Source: CAJQQY01 sp964564545 (GTDB taxonomy: Bacteria > Bacteroidota > Bacteroidia > Chitinophagales > Saprospiraceae). Taken from it: DNA of 64,000 bases. Below, piece after piece: positions 8,881 to 19,100 of this stretch. The stretch covers positions 1 through 64,000 of the forward strand of contig CAZMBP010000036.1 of assembly GCA_964564545.1 (NCBI GenBank). The letters run 5' to 3'. A program made the position numbers and the translations under genes. Position 1 is the first letter of the stretch. Each line of letters begins with the position of its first letter. The notes below the pieces were generated by a model. The model was not told the origin of the DNA. It did not search any database and was given only the letters and a program-made list of their open reading frames with translations.

Positions 8881-8917
8881 GATGAAATAAAAATTAAACT
8901 TAGATTTTTATTTCATC
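8881..8917. promoter_or_regulatory. 14-9-14 inverted repeat upstream of clpC
   Basis: GATGAAATAAAAAT (8881-8894) is perfectly inverted at 8904-8917 around a 9-nt spacer, 30 bases before the clpC ATG. It has the spacing of the CIRCE operator, but the sequence is different. There is no T run after it, so an operator or 5'-UTR hairpin is more likely than a terminator. Confidence 0.6.
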
Positions 8918-8947
8918 TCAAAGAATCACCGAAGAAAAAAATATATC

Positions 8948-11512
8948 ATGAACAAGAGATTTTCTCCAAAAGTCAAAAAAGTTATCTCAAGAAGTCGCGA
9001 TGAAGCGATTCGCTTGGGACAAGACTTTATCGGTACTGAGCACTTACTGTTGGGTATCATGCAAGAGCGAAACGGACTCGCAGTAAGAGTATTGGACTCG
9101 TTGGAAGTAAATGTAAAGGAACTTGCACAAACCATCGAAAGATCTGTTCGAAAAAGTAGCAGCCCAAAAGCAGCTTTGGAAGTGGGAAGCATTCCATTGA
9201 ATAAGCATGCAGAGAAGGTATTGAAAGTTACTTTTCTCGAAGCTAAGATTTTGAAAAATGATGAGATCAGCACAGAGCACTTGATGCTTTCAATTTTGAA
9301 GCATGAAGAAAATTTGGCTTCTCGTATTTTAAATGAGTTTGACGTGAACTATGAAGTTTTTAAAGCTGAGTTGGATTACGTAAATCAAGAAACAGATATG
9401 GGGGATGTAGGTCGCCCAGATATTTTTAATGGACCAGATGATGAAGGTGATGAGCCATTTGAAGATGAAGGAACTGGTGGTGCAGGTCGATACCAACAAA
9501 GAGGTGGCAAAGGTTCTTCAAAATCACGTACTCCTGTTTTGGATAATTTTGGTAGAGATATTACCAAATTAGCTGATGAAGGAAAATTAGATCCGATCAT
9601 TGGTCGTGAAACTGAAATCGAACGAGTATCTCAAATTTTGAGTCGTCGTAAAAAGAATAATCCAATTTTGATTGGTGAGCCTGGGGTGGGTAAAACTGCC
9701 ATCGTTGAAGGTCTTGCTTTAAGAATTCACCAGAAGAAAGTTTCTCGAACTTTGTTTGGGAAAAGAATTGTTATGTTGGATTTAGCAGCCTTGGTTGCTG
9801 GAACTAAATATCGTGGACAATTCGAAGAGAGAATGAAAGCGATCATGACCGAATTGGAAAAATCACGAGATGTAATTTTATTCATTGATGAGATTCATAC
9901 AATTGTAGGAGCAGGTGGTGCAACTGGATCGTTAGATGCATCTAATATTTTCAAACCAGCTTTGGCAAGAGGTGAGTTGCAATGTATCGGAGCATCTACA
10001 TTAGATGAGTACCGACAGCATATTGAAAAAGATGGAGCATTAGATCGTCGATTCCAGAAAGTAGTGGTTGATCCACCATCTCCAGAAGAGGCTGTTCATA
10101 TCTTGGAAAATATCAAAGAGAAATATGAAGAATTCCATAATGTAACTTACTCTGATGATGCGATTAAAGCTTGTGTCAAATTTAGTGATCGATATGTAAG
10201 CGATCGATTCCTTCCAGACAAAGCGATTGACGTGATGGATGAGGTAGGTGCAAGAGTTCACTTGAAAAATATTCATGTGCCTAAGCATATTGAAGATTTA
10301 GAAAAGAAAATTGAAGAACTCAAAGAGCAAAAAAATTCTGCAGTTAAAAATCAGCAATATGAAAAAGCGGCTGATTTGAGAGATAATGAATCTAAGTTGG
10401 TTCGTCAATTAGATTTTGCAAAAGTAGAATGGGAAGAAGAGTCAAAAACTAAACGTTACCCAGTTAACGAAGAAGATATTGCAGAAGTAGTATCTATGAT
10501 GACTGGAATTCCAGTTCAACGTGTAGCTCAAAATGAAAGTAAGAAACTCGTGAAAATGAGTGAAGACATTCAGGGAGCAATTATTGGACAAGATGAGGCT
10601 ATTATTAAAATTACCAAAGCGATTCAACGGAATCGAGTAGGATTAAAAGATCCTTCTAAACCAATTGGTTCTTTTATTTTCTTAGGACCTACAGGGGTTG
10701 GTAAAACAGAATTAGCGAAAGCTTTAGCTAGATATATTTTCGATTCAGAAGATGCGTTGATTAGAATTGATATGTCTGAGTACATGGAAAAATTCAGCGT
10801 AAGTCGATTAATTGGGGCGCCTCCAGGATACGTTGGTTACGAAGAAGGTGGTCAATTGACTGAGCGAGTTCGAAGAAAACCATATTCAGTTATCCTTTTA
10901 GATGAGATTGAAAAAGCACACCCAGATGTTTATAATATCTTATTACAAGTTTTGGATGATGGACAGTTGACAGATGGATTAGGTAGAAAAGTTGATTTCA
11001 AAAATACCCTAATCATCATGACTTCAAACATTGGAGTTCGTCAGTTAAAAGATTTTGGTACAGGTGTAGGTTTCAACACTAAAGCTCGGCAAGAAGCAAC
11101 GGAAGAGAACAGCAAAGCAGTTATTCAAACTGCCTTAAAGCGAACTTTCTCTCCTGAATTCTTAAACAGAATTGATGATGTTGTAATCTTCAATAGCTTA
11201 GATCAAAACGATATCTTCAAGATTATCGATATTACTTTGAAAGATTTGCACAAACGATTGGAAGGTATGGGTTACAAACTCAGATTGACTGATAGTGCGA
11301 AAAAATTCGTTGCTGAAAAAGGTTATGATCCACAATTTGGAGCAAGACCATTGCACAGAGCTATTCAGAAATATATCGAAGATCCATTAGCTGAATTTAT
11401 CTTAGGACAAAATCCACCAGAAGGAAGTGCATTCAAAGCAGTAATGCGAAAAGACGGAGAAGGTTTGGATATTGATTTAGAAAAAGAAGCTAAGTCAGAA
11501 TCTAAGAAATAG
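8948..11512 (+). CDS. clpC: ATP-dependent Clp protease ATP-binding subunit ClpC
   Basis: This 854-residue AAA+ unfoldase feeds proteins to ClpP. Order: a double Clp_N repeat (about 1-150), an acidic/Gly linker (150-190), AAA-1 with Walker A GEPGVGKTA (243-251) and FIDEIHTIVGAGG, a UVR-type middle coil (about 430-480), AAA-2 with GPTGVGKTE (580-588), and a D2-small domain. The VGF tripeptide in GTGVGFNTK is the ClpP-docking loop, and the UVR coil marks ClpC rather than ClpB or ClpA. clpP is not in the window. A perfect inverted repeat lies 30 bases upstream and a strong terminator at 11571. Confidence 0.96.
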   Translation: MNKRFSPKVKKVISRSRDEAIRLGQDFIGTEHLLLGIMQERNGLAVRVLDSLEVNVKELAQTIERSVRKSSSPKAALEVGSIPLNKHAEKVLKVTFLEAKILKNDEISTEHLMLSILKHEENLASRILNEFDVNYEVFKAELDYVNQETDMGDVGRPDIFNGPDDEGDEPFEDEGTGGAGRYQQRGGKGSSKSRTPVLDNFGRDITKLADEGKLDPIIGRETEIERVSQILSRRKKNNPILIGEPGVGKTAIVEGLALRIHQKKVSRTLFGKRIVMLDLAALVAGTKYRGQFEERMKAIMTELEKSRDVILFIDEIHTIVGAGGATGSLDASNIFKPALARGELQCIGASTLDEYRQHIEKDGALDRRFQKVVVDPPSPEEAVHILENIKEKYEEFHNVTYSDDAIKACVKFSDRYVSDRFLPDKAIDVMDEVGARVHLKNIHVPKHIEDLEKKIEELKEQKNSAVKNQQYEKAADLRDNESKLVRQLDFAKVEWEEESKTKRYPVNEEDIAEVVSMMTGIPVQRVAQNESKKLVKMSEDIQGAIIGQDEAIIKITKAIQRNRVGLKDPSKPIGSFIFLGPTGVGKTELAKALARYIFDSEDALIRIDMSEYMEKFSVSRLIGAPPGYVGYEEGGQLTERVRRKPYSVILLDEIEKAHPDVYNILLQVLDDGQLTDGLGRKVDFKNTLIIMTSNIGVRQLKDFGTGVGFNTKARQEATEENSKAVIQTALKRTFSPEFLNRIDDVVIFNSLDQNDIFKIIDITLKDLHKRLEGMGYKLRLTDSAKKFVAEKGYDPQFGARPLHRAIQKYIEDPLAEFILGQNPPEGSAFKAVMRKDGEGLDIDLEKEAKSESKK

Positions 11513-11570
11513 TTTTTAAAATAAATGGAATAATTGAATTGTACGATTCATTTTTCCATTCAAAATAATG

Positions 11571-11603
11571 CACCTGTCGAATACATTCGGCAGGTGTTTT
11601 TTT
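11571..11603 (+). terminator. Terminator of clpC
   Basis: A 10-bp stem (CACCTGTCGA with TCGGCAGGTG, one G-U) has a 6-nt loop and seven T after it. Confidence 0.9.
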
Positions 11604-11787
11604 ATTTAAAAAAATCATTCGGAACTATTCATTCAAATCATTCGTTGAAAACATGGATAATTCCTAGATTTAATTGGAGTTTTTTCCCAATAATTAAACA
11701 GAATATAAAATATCCTGTTATTTTTACGGATAAATTGTTTTCAATGATAATTTATCAATCATATTTTTTTATTAAAACTAAATTCAT

Positions 11788-12477
11788 TTGGCTAAAAGAC
11801 AAAAAAGACAACCCGCTAGAAAAAATACACTCAGATTTAGAGTGAATGATCAAATCCGAATTCCAGACATTCGGTTAGTAGGTGACAACCTTAAAGAATT
11901 AAGTGAAACTATTGGACAAAACATTGAATCCGGCATTTATCCAACTCGAAGAGTTTTAGAATGGGCGGACAGAATGGAACTCGATCTTGTCGAAATTTCT
12001 CCAAAAGCTAAACCTCCTGTTTGTCAAATCATTGACTACAAAAAATTCCTCTATATGAGGAAGAAGAAGGAAAAAGAAATCAAATCTAATGCGGTTAAAA
12101 CTGTAGTGAAAGAAATTCGTTTCGGTCCTAATATCAGCGAGCACGATTTTGATTTTAAGCTAAAACATGCGATCAATTTCTTGAAAGAAGGTTCTAAGGT
12201 TAAAGCATATGTTCATTTCCGAGGAAGAACTATTGTTTTTAGAGATCGTGGTGAGTTAGTTTTACTTCGTTTTATTAAAGAACTAGCAGAATTTGGTGCT
12301 CCTGAAGCTTTACCAAAAATGGAAGGTCGACGAATGATTGTAGTAATTGCACCAAAGAAAAGTGCTTTAAAAAAGCCAACTAAGAAGAAAAATAAACACG
12401 AGCGAAGAAAAGAAGAAGCTGAAAAGGCTGCGGCTGAGGCTGCAGCAAATAAGAAGTCAAAAGAAGAAGAGGAATAG
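11788..12477 (+). CDS. infC: Translation initiation factor IF-3 (non-ATG start)
   Basis: IF-3 binds the 30S subunit and checks the start codon. The N-domain starts at VNDQIRIPDIRLVGDN, the linker carries YKKFLYMRKKKEKE, and the C-domain spans about residues 95-180 (EIRFGPNISEHDF, EGSKVKAYVHFRGR). A TAA at 11779-11781 closes the frame upstream, and no ATG exists before the conserved core. The start must be TTG at 11788 or ATT at 11782. Rare start codons are known to let IF-3 control itself in other bacteria. The tail (about 190-229) is a Lys/Glu/Ala-rich extension beyond the usual length of about 180. A terminator separates it from rpmI. Confidence 0.93.
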   Translation: MAKRQKRQPARKNTLRFRVNDQIRIPDIRLVGDNLKELSETIGQNIESGIYPTRRVLEWADRMELDLVEISPKAKPPVCQIIDYKKFLYMRKKKEKEIKSNAVKTVVKEIRFGPNISEHDFDFKLKHAINFLKEGSKVKAYVHFRGRTIVFRDRGELVLLRFIKELAEFGAPEALPKMEGRRMIVVIAPKKSALKKPTKKKNKHERRKEEAEKAAAEAAANKKSKEEEE

Positions 12478-12504
12478 ACTTAACTTCTTCTATTAAAAAA
12501 TATA

Positions 12505-12538
12505 GGCTACATCTCTTGGAGATGTAGCCATTTTTTTT
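12505..12538 (+). terminator. Terminator between infC and rpmI
   Basis: A perfect 11-bp stem (GGCTACATCTC / GAGATGTAGCC) has a 3-nt loop and eight T. It isolates infC from rpmI-rplT, which are often one operon. Confidence 0.92.
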
Positions 12539-12579
12539 GGAAAAAAGCTAGAAAAACCACCATATCTTTTCCTTTTATC

Positions 12580-12610
12580 TTTGTCTTTTCTACCTATTTC
12601 CTTATCTTTG
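12580..12610 (+). promoter_or_regulatory. Promoter of rpmI-rplT
   Basis: TTTG (12580-12583), 19 bases, then TATCTTTG (12603-12610). This fits the Bacteroidota -33/-7 consensus exactly and has the same spacing as the rpsL promoter at 50390-50420. Confidence 0.8.
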
Positions 12611-12671
12611 CACCTCTTTTGAAATATCAGGTGGAATTATTTTATATTTCTACCAACAAAATTATTTAATT

Positions 12672-12869
12672 ATGCCTAAAATGAAGACCCACTCTAGTGC
12701 TAAGAAGAGATTCAAAGTTACTGGCTCTGGGAAAATCAAAAAATTTGGTGCTTTTACTTCTCACATGATGAGAAACAAAAGTAAAAAAGCAAAGTTGAGA
12801 TTGAGACACGGTAGTATTCTTGTAAAAGGAGATGAAAACCGAATCAAAAAATTACTTTGTATGAAATAG
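12672..12869 (+). CDS. rpmI: 50S ribosomal protein L35
   Basis: A 65-residue basic protein starting MPKMKTHSSAKKRFKVTGSG, the family signature. It is preceded by its own promoter and sits 96 bases before rplT. Length is normal. Confidence 0.97.
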   Translation: MPKMKTHSSAKKRFKVTGSGKIKKFGAFTSHMMRNKSKKAKLRLRHGSILVKGDENRIKKLLCMK

Positions 12870-12965
12870 TGATTTCTGAAAATCACTAACTTTTTTTAAC
12901 GACGGTGGAGCAAAGAAAAATGGATCTCCAATAAATATCCTGCTTCACAACTAAAAAATTTAAAA

Positions 12966-13313
12966 ATGCCTAGATCAGTAAATTCTGTAGCTTCAAGAGC
13001 CAGAAGAAAAAAGATTCTAAAATTAGCGAAAGGTTACTTTGGTGCAAGATCTAAAGTTTATACGGTAGCGAAAAATGCAGTTGAAAAAGGATTGCAATAT
13101 GCTTACCGTGATCGTAAAAATAAAAAACGTGCATTCCGTAGATTATGGATCGCTCGTATCAACGCAGGTGCAAGACAGCACGGTATGTCTTACTCTAGAT
13201 TGATGCACGGATTATCACAAAATGAAGTAGGATTAAATCGTAAAGTTTTAGCTGACTTAGCGATGAATCATCCTGACACTTTCAAAGCTGTGGTTGATTC
13301 TGCAAAGAAATAA
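12966..13313 (+). CDS. rplT: 50S ribosomal protein L20
   Basis: A 115-residue protein with the usual basic N-terminal helix (ARRKKILKLAKGYFGARSK) and the RLWIARINAGARQHGMSYS core. L20 is an early 23S rRNA assembly factor and in some bacteria represses its own operon. A strong hairpin terminator follows 17 bases after the stop. Confidence 0.98.
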   Translation: MPRSVNSVASRARRKKILKLAKGYFGARSKVYTVAKNAVEKGLQYAYRDRKNKKRAFRRLWIARINAGARQHGMSYSRLMHGLSQNEVGLNRKVLADLAMNHPDTFKAVVDSAKK

Positions 13314-13330
13314 ATAGCAATTATTGCTAA

Positions 13331-13373
13331 CTAAAAAGGGTTGTTCAATTAATTTTGAACAACCCTTTTTTAG
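13331..13373. terminator. Bidirectional terminator after rplT
   Basis: CTAAAAAGGGTTGTTCAA (13331-13348) pairs with 13355-13373 through a 6-nt loop; A and T runs lie on both sides. Confidence 0.93.
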
Positions 13374-13401
13374 TTACACACCACCATTTAATTTATGTAC
13401 A

Positions 13402-13439
13402 AAGAAAAGGGTAGTTAGTACTAAAAGTATTAACTACCC
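13402..13439 (-). terminator. Terminator of the carbonic anhydrase gene
   Basis: On the minus strand GGGTAGTTAATA pairs with TAGTACTAACTACCC-type sequence over 12 positions (one G-U), with a 7-nt loop and a TTTTCTTT run after it. Confidence 0.8.
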
Positions 13440-13467
13440 AAATTTCTAATATTATCTTATTTTACTT

Positions 13468-14055
13468 CTACAGGAAATTAACTTTTCCAGTTCCTAAATT
13501 ATAATATGCTGGAACTATATGCAATTCTCCTATTTTTTTCTCAGTCGCTTTTCTGATAATTGCAGAACGATTCACTAAATCATTACAAGTCATTTTTGCG
13601 TTTTTCTTCACAACCGAATTCACATCCTTTTTACGAGAAGCTGCAATTGCTGGGGAGATATGTGCTAACAAATGGTTCAGATTATAACCATTATCTCCTC
13701 CTCCAATTGCTGCAGTTACTGCTCCACAACTCTCATGACCTAATACTACAATTAATTTTACACCAAGATGAGCTACTGCATATTCAATACTTGCAGTTGT
13801 ACTTGTATTTGCTACATTACCTGCCACTCGAATCACAAAGATTTCACCAAGACCTGAATCAAAGGCTAATTCTGGTACTACCCGACTATCTGCGCAACTT
13901 AGAATGATTGCATAAGGATTTTGACCACCTGTCAATGATTTTCTTCTCGTAGCATCTTGAAGATTTCCTTCTAATTTATCCGCTACAAATTTTTTGTTCC
14001 CTGCTTTTAATTTTTCAAGGGCTTCTTCAGCGGAAAGATTTTTAACTTTACTCAT
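13468..14055 (-). CDS. Beta-class carbonic anhydrase
   Basis: This 195-residue zinc enzyme interconverts CO2 and bicarbonate. Zinc ligands are C54, H107 and C110 (SCADSRVVPE and VLGHESCGAV), with the D56/R58 dyad present. There is no signal peptide, so it acts in the cytoplasm. Length is typical of the compact bacterial clade. It is a single-gene unit with its own terminator at 13402-13439. Confidence 0.94.
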   Translation of the reverse strand: MSKVKNLSAEEALEKLKAGNKKFVADKLEGNLQDATRRKSLTGGQNPYAIILSCADSRVVPELAFDSGLGEIFVIRVAGNVANTSTTASIEYAVAHLGVKLIVVLGHESCGAVTAAIGGGDNGYNLNHLLAHISPAIAASRKKDVNSVVKKNAKMTCNDLVNRSAIIRKATEKKIGELHIVPAYYNLGTGKVNFL

Positions 14056-14150
14056 AACGTAATTGAAGTTTTTTGTTTTTAAAATTTAATATTAATAAAT
14101 TATTACCTCAAAATAGAAAAACTATAGAGTTTTCTCTATCAATCTGTTTT

Positions 14151-15377
14151 TTATTTTTTTTGAAAAACTAATTTCTCTCGCCATATTTTATCTCCATCTT
14201 TTATTTCTAAAAAATAAAACCCACTTTCAAATAACAATACATTTACATCCCAATCAATTACTCCCCTACCAGAATTATTTTCACGCTTTAATAATTTTCC
14301 ATGAATATCAAAAAGTGAAATTTCGAAACGCCCCTCTTCTTCTAACAATATAGTTACATTTTCAAAAAATGGATTTGGGAAAATTTTAAATGGCTCTTTT
14401 TCTTCGACTTTATCTAAACTAGTAGATATCCCATTCGTCCATTGCTCAGATTGAAATGATAAAAGTTTAGCATCTAAACTTGCAAATTGCTCAGAAGAAA
14501 TATAACCATACCCTCCTTCCCTAAAAGTAATCGCTTCCGTTTGACTATTCTCCAAAGCCAAACCCAGAGATATTTTTCTTTTATTTCCTGAGAAGAAATT
14601 TGTCCCTTGATAATCAAAACAGAGCCATACAATATTAACTCCCGAAAAATTATACCCAATCAATCCGACCACTCCATCATCACTAATATCGGCGCCTGTT
14701 ATAAGTCCTTGAACATCCATTGACTCACGCAGTTGAGCAATATAACTTCCTGGTTCAGAAGGCATTACATAGTGACGAGTTCTTTGATCCACCCAATTTT
14801 TTGAAAATAAATGTAAGCTATCATTATAGAAGAAAAATGCTTCACAATCATAATCAGTATTATTATTGGAAGGAGTAAAATCTATCTGATCACTAAATGA
14901 AAATTCGATTACCTCTGCAGTTGCTATCCCGGAAGCCAACTGAGATTTAAGCACCTTATAAATTTTCAAATCCATTCGATCTCCATCATTATTTCCAAAA
15001 TCACCAATGTATAAGTGAGTATCATCTTCTGCCAAATCTTCCCAATCTTCATTATTGGAATTCGCAATGATAACCGTATTCAGAATTGTTCCATCAGTTG
15101 TATCGATTTGATAAATCTTATCCTCATTACCTGCATCATTATGAGTCCATAATTGATTATCAAAAAAAGCAAGGCCAGAAGTTTCTATAATTTGCAAAGG
15201 AAGAATAGCAATCTCATCGAGAGAATAATTAGTAGTGGAATATTCGCAAGAGCCATCATTAATCATTGCTGTAGCATCAAAATTATTGGCTTGCGGATCA
15301 GTACAACCAAATTGAGCAATTGAAATATTAATGGAAAAAAAAAGACTTGTTAAGAATAGTAAAAAGTATTTTATCAT
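14151..15377 (-). CDS. T9SS-secreted protein with beta-propeller-like body
   Basis: I place the start at 15377 (MIKYFLLFLTSLFF), which gives a clean signal peptide ending ISIAQ; an earlier ATG at 15422 would add 15 non-signal residues. The mature protein begins with the Bacteroidota Cys motif GCTDPQANNFDATA..DGSCEY. A body of about 270 residues follows with repeated Asp/Asn-rich beta segments (YIGDFGNNDGDR, LHLFSKNWV), like a phytase or SdiA-regulated-type propeller. The end is a type A sorting domain with KIFPNPFFENVTI and GFYFLEIKDGDKIWREKL. Its ligand is unknown. Confidence 0.85.
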   Translation of the reverse strand: MIKYFLLFLTSLFFSINISIAQFGCTDPQANNFDATAMINDGSCEYSTTNYSLDEIAILPLQIIETSGLAFFDNQLWTHNDAGNEDKIYQIDTTDGTILNTVIIANSNNEDWEDLAEDDTHLYIGDFGNNDGDRMDLKIYKVLKSQLASGIATAEVIEFSFSDQIDFTPSNNNTDYDCEAFFFYNDSLHLFSKNWVDQRTRHYVMPSEPGSYIAQLRESMDVQGLITGADISDDGVVGLIGYNFSGVNIVWLCFDYQGTNFFSGNKRKISLGLALENSQTEAITFREGGYGYISSEQFASLDAKLLSFQSEQWTNGISTSLDKVEEKEPFKIFPNPFFENVTILLEEEGRFEISLFDIHGKLLKRENNSGRGVIDWDVNVLLFESGFYFLEIKDGDKIWREKLVFQKK

Positions 15378-15459
15378 TCTTAAAAATAAGAAATTATTGC
15401 TTCTCACAAAATGTAAAACCATTGTTGTGAAAACTAAATGTCATTTTATAAAAAGAAAA

Positions 15460-15896
15460 AAACTGCAAACCTATAAGCCGAATTCTGTAATCCCCCCGAG
15501 TGATCGGGAGAACCTCTATCATTTATCTAGTTTCGTCGTCACCAACGAACCCAATCTGCCTACCCCTTTCTGCTATCCCGAAAACTCGGGACAATGGAGC
15601 GAGCAACTCCACTTTCCTAACCTGTCTGCCGAAACAGTCAAGCAAGGAAAACCGAAATGTACGTGGCATTTCAACCCACAAGGTTTATCCCCCTCCCCGA
15701 TTGCTCGGGAACGTCGTGCGCTCTTACCGCACGTTTTCACCCTTACCCCGAGAATTCGGGGCGGTTATTTTCTGCGACACTCTCTGTACCCCGAGAATTC
15801 GGGGCCCCATCCGTTAGATGGTGTGGTACTCTACGTTGTCCGGACTTTCCTTTTCACTAATTGCTTAGCAAAACGATAGAGCAGTTTGCAGTATTC
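15460..15896 (-). ncRNA. rnpB: RNase P RNA (type A)
   Basis: Read on the minus strand, the RNA opens with ACTGCAAAC and closes with GTTTGCAGT (15884-15892 and 15462-15470), forming P1. GGAAAGTCCGGAC (CR-I) follows P1, GGGTGAAAACGTGCGGTAAGAGCGCAC-type bases form CR-II/III (about 15711-15750), and ACAGAATTCGGCTTATAG gives the 3' P4 strand. P1 plus the downstream T run probably acts as terminator. At about 437 nt it is larger than usual. Five peripheral hairpins share a CCCGA/TCGGG stem with different tetraloops. Three overlapping open frames on the other strand are shadows. Confidence 0.95.
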
Positions 15897-16148
15897 TCTT
15901 TTCTTTTATTTATAGCGAAATCAATTCATTCATTAATTTCAAATATTATCAAAAAAACTTCATAACTCCTTAATAGTTAGGTGTTAAAACATTTATTTTT
16001 TTTGTAATTTCACATTTCCGAAACTGAATTAGTATTGGATTAAAATTTGTGGTAATTTGTTAATACATATTTCCAAAAGTCGGGAATGCGAAATTAATCA
16101 ATTACTAGGATTAGTTTCTAATTCCTCCATATTTCCTGAATATATTTT

Positions 16149-19100
16149 ATGACTAAGAAACAACTATACCTCATAGGATTAACCCTCCTGTTTTTCTTTC
16201 TGGCTTTGGGTTTTGATTTTTACAATCAACGAACGGTTGGGACTCAACAATATGCGTCCATCATCGAAAAGCACCTTCATGAAAACGAAGAGGAAGTAGA
16301 AAACTTTTTCAAAGAAAAAGACTTCATTGTTCGTCAACTTTCCAATCAAAGTACATCTGAAGATTTTGCAAAAATAGAAAGCCTTTATAAAAAGAACTAT
16401 ACCCTCTGTATTTATTTAGAGGACTCCTTAACCTTTTGGACGAACAATGATGTTACGCCAAATCGGTTATTGCTCAAAGGAGATAACGCGAATCTGTATT
16501 CAGGGTATTTCAAACTTTCCAATGGCCATTACGAAGTTTTAAAAAAATCATTTATCCAACCTGGACTTGGAAAATATACTGTTTTCGGCTTTATACCAAT
16601 TAAATATGAATACGAGCTAGAAAGTTCCTATTTGGAAAATATTTTTAAAGCTGATAAAAATATTCCAAAACAAATTGCTGTATCAGAAAAACCATCTACT
16701 GTTGAAATAAAAAATAACTCAGGAAAAGTTCTTGCTTATCTAACTGCTACAACTACGCAAGTTCAAGATCCTATTAAGCAACAATTTTTATTCTTTTTAT
16801 ACGTCTGTTCTTTTGTTTTCCTAGGGACCCTGATCAATATTTTCGCCAAAAATATTTCATTATCTCGTCCACCTTGGATGGGATTTGCCTTTTTAGTAAT
16901 TACTGTTTTTGGTCTTCGATTTATTTCTATGCAAATGAATTTCACCGCTAAGTTTACCGAAATTTCATTTTTTAAGCAAAACTTCCACTCTTCCTATTTA
17001 GGAAATTCGTTGGGTGATTTGGTCATTAATATCTTCCTTCTCTTTTGGATTATGGTCTTTTTCCACACAGAGTTTAGAGTTCGACCTGTCAAAGGCTTGA
17101 CCAATGTTCATCGATTTGGACTGACAACTTTAAATTACTTTTCCATCATCCTTGGAATTTTAATGATTTCCAATGTTTTCCAACACTTGGTTTTCAATAC
17201 TGATATCACATTTGACTTCGATCATATTTTTAGCTTAGATAAAAATAGTTTTATAGCTATTATGGCTTCATTACTTTTGTTGGTTGCGCTATTTTTATTT
17301 AGTCAACGAATTATGGAAACTATTCTAAAGTTAGGATTGAAAAAATTCGTTCGACTTGGTGCATTGGGGCTAGCCTCTTTATTAGCAATTCCAATTATTA
17401 TAAAATCTAACTCTGATTTACCAGTTGTCGAAATGGTTATTATTGGATATATGTTCAATTTGATTTTTGATATCTATATCGATAACAATCGTCCTAATTT
17501 TATTTGGTTAGTAATTTGGTTAGTGGTTTTTGCTCTGATTCCATCTATTTTATTATTTAAATATAATAATGATATGGATTTCGGAAGACGATTGAAATAT
17601 GCTAATGAGTTGTCTAATTTAAAAGATAGAATGGCGGAAGAGAGTTTAGAAAAAGTCAAAAAAGATATAAAAAGCGATCAGGAACTCAAGAAACTATTGA
17701 AACCATTCCCTTTCCAAGCTAATTCAAAAGATGTTATATCTATTATCAATAAGCACTTTACAGATAATATTTATTTGCATAATAATTATCAATATGATTT
17801 TCATGCTTACACTAAATTTGGTTCTGCACTAGATTCATTTCCTTCAGCTAAAGAAAAATTAGAACTAAAATTAGGAGAGGCAACTTCTACAGGAACAAAT
17901 GATTTAAAATTTCTTTCTCAACCGAATAATAAAAATACTTATTTATTAAGTTTCAATTTCTTTCCTGAAGGATCGCCCAATGATCCCATCAATTTAGTTT
18001 TGGAAGTGGAAAGAAATCGTAGAGACCAATCAAAAGTTTTTACAGAATTACTGATCGAAAAACAGTACAAGGATCTAAATGAATTAGGAATTTATGAATA
18101 TGCGATTTATAATAAAAATGAATCGCTCATATACAAGGAAGGAGAATCTTATGACGATAAATATGAGTTTGACGCCATCCCTACTCCAACAGAAAATCCT
18201 ATTGAAATTAAAGATGGAGCTCGTTCGCATTTGATTTATCGAGCTTCTAACCAAAATCTTGTTGTCATTAGCAAGGAGTTACCAACTGCGAGAAGGATTA
18301 TTACATTGTTTGCATTTCTATTTGTGCTGTTATTGTTTGTGATTTTATTGTTGGTGGTTTTTAATTCTATTTTCAAATCTCTTCCTTCCATTTTCAATTT
18401 CACTTTTGATAAAGTGATGAGTATTCGTACTCGAATTCAAATGGCTGTAATTGTTTTAACCGTCATCTTTTTCTTCTCGATTGGTTTTGTAACAGTTCGA
18501 TATTTTAGTGAAGAGAGAGAAAATTACCACGAAGGACGACTGGATAGAAAAGGGAAAGCAATTCTGATGGATACCAATTTTGAATTGGAAGATTTTTATT
18601 CTCGAAATGGACATAAAGATTTTGACTATGATCGAATGCTAAAAAGAATTTCTAACGTACATCGGATGGATGTCAATATTTATGATAAAAGTGGAACTTT
18701 GATTAGCTCTTCAGAAAGTGATGTTTTCAATAAAGGAATCGTTTCAAAGTCTATGGATGCGATGGCATTTAATGCTTTGTCTCGAATGAAAAAATTAAAA
18801 TACACTCAAGAGGAGGAACATGTAGGATCACTAACTTATAAAGCTGCTTATCTTCCTCTGAAATTGAATACGATAAATGGTAATAAAATAGAAATAGAAA
18901 CGGTTGCGTACATGGGACTTCCTTACTACTCAAAACAAAGAGAGTTACGCGATGATGTCAACGTATTTATGGGGACACTTCTAAATTTATATGTTTTCCT
19001 TTTATTGATTGCAGGTGCGGTGGCCATTGGAATTACCAATTCGATTACACGACCGATTGCAAGGATTGGAGAAAAACTAAAAGAATTTAAATTAGGAAAA

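Noticed and set aside
8881..8917. CIRCE operator upstream of clpC
   Set aside because: The spacing matches, but the sequence is not TTAGCACTC-N9-GAGTGCTAA; it is recorded as an unknown inverted repeat instead.
11534..11845. 103-codon frame between clpC and infC
   Set aside because: It runs through the clpC terminator and overlaps the infC start in another frame; composition is that of AT-rich intergenic DNA.
13560..13907. 115-codon frame antisense to the carbonic anhydrase
   Set aside because: It has a Leu/His/Gln-rich composition typical of an antisense shadow.
15331..15879. Open frames on the plus strand (15331-15879, 15500-15817, 15657-15860)
   Set aside because: They lie across the RNase P RNA gene, whose core motifs and P1 pairing are clear on the minus strand; the translations resemble no protein.
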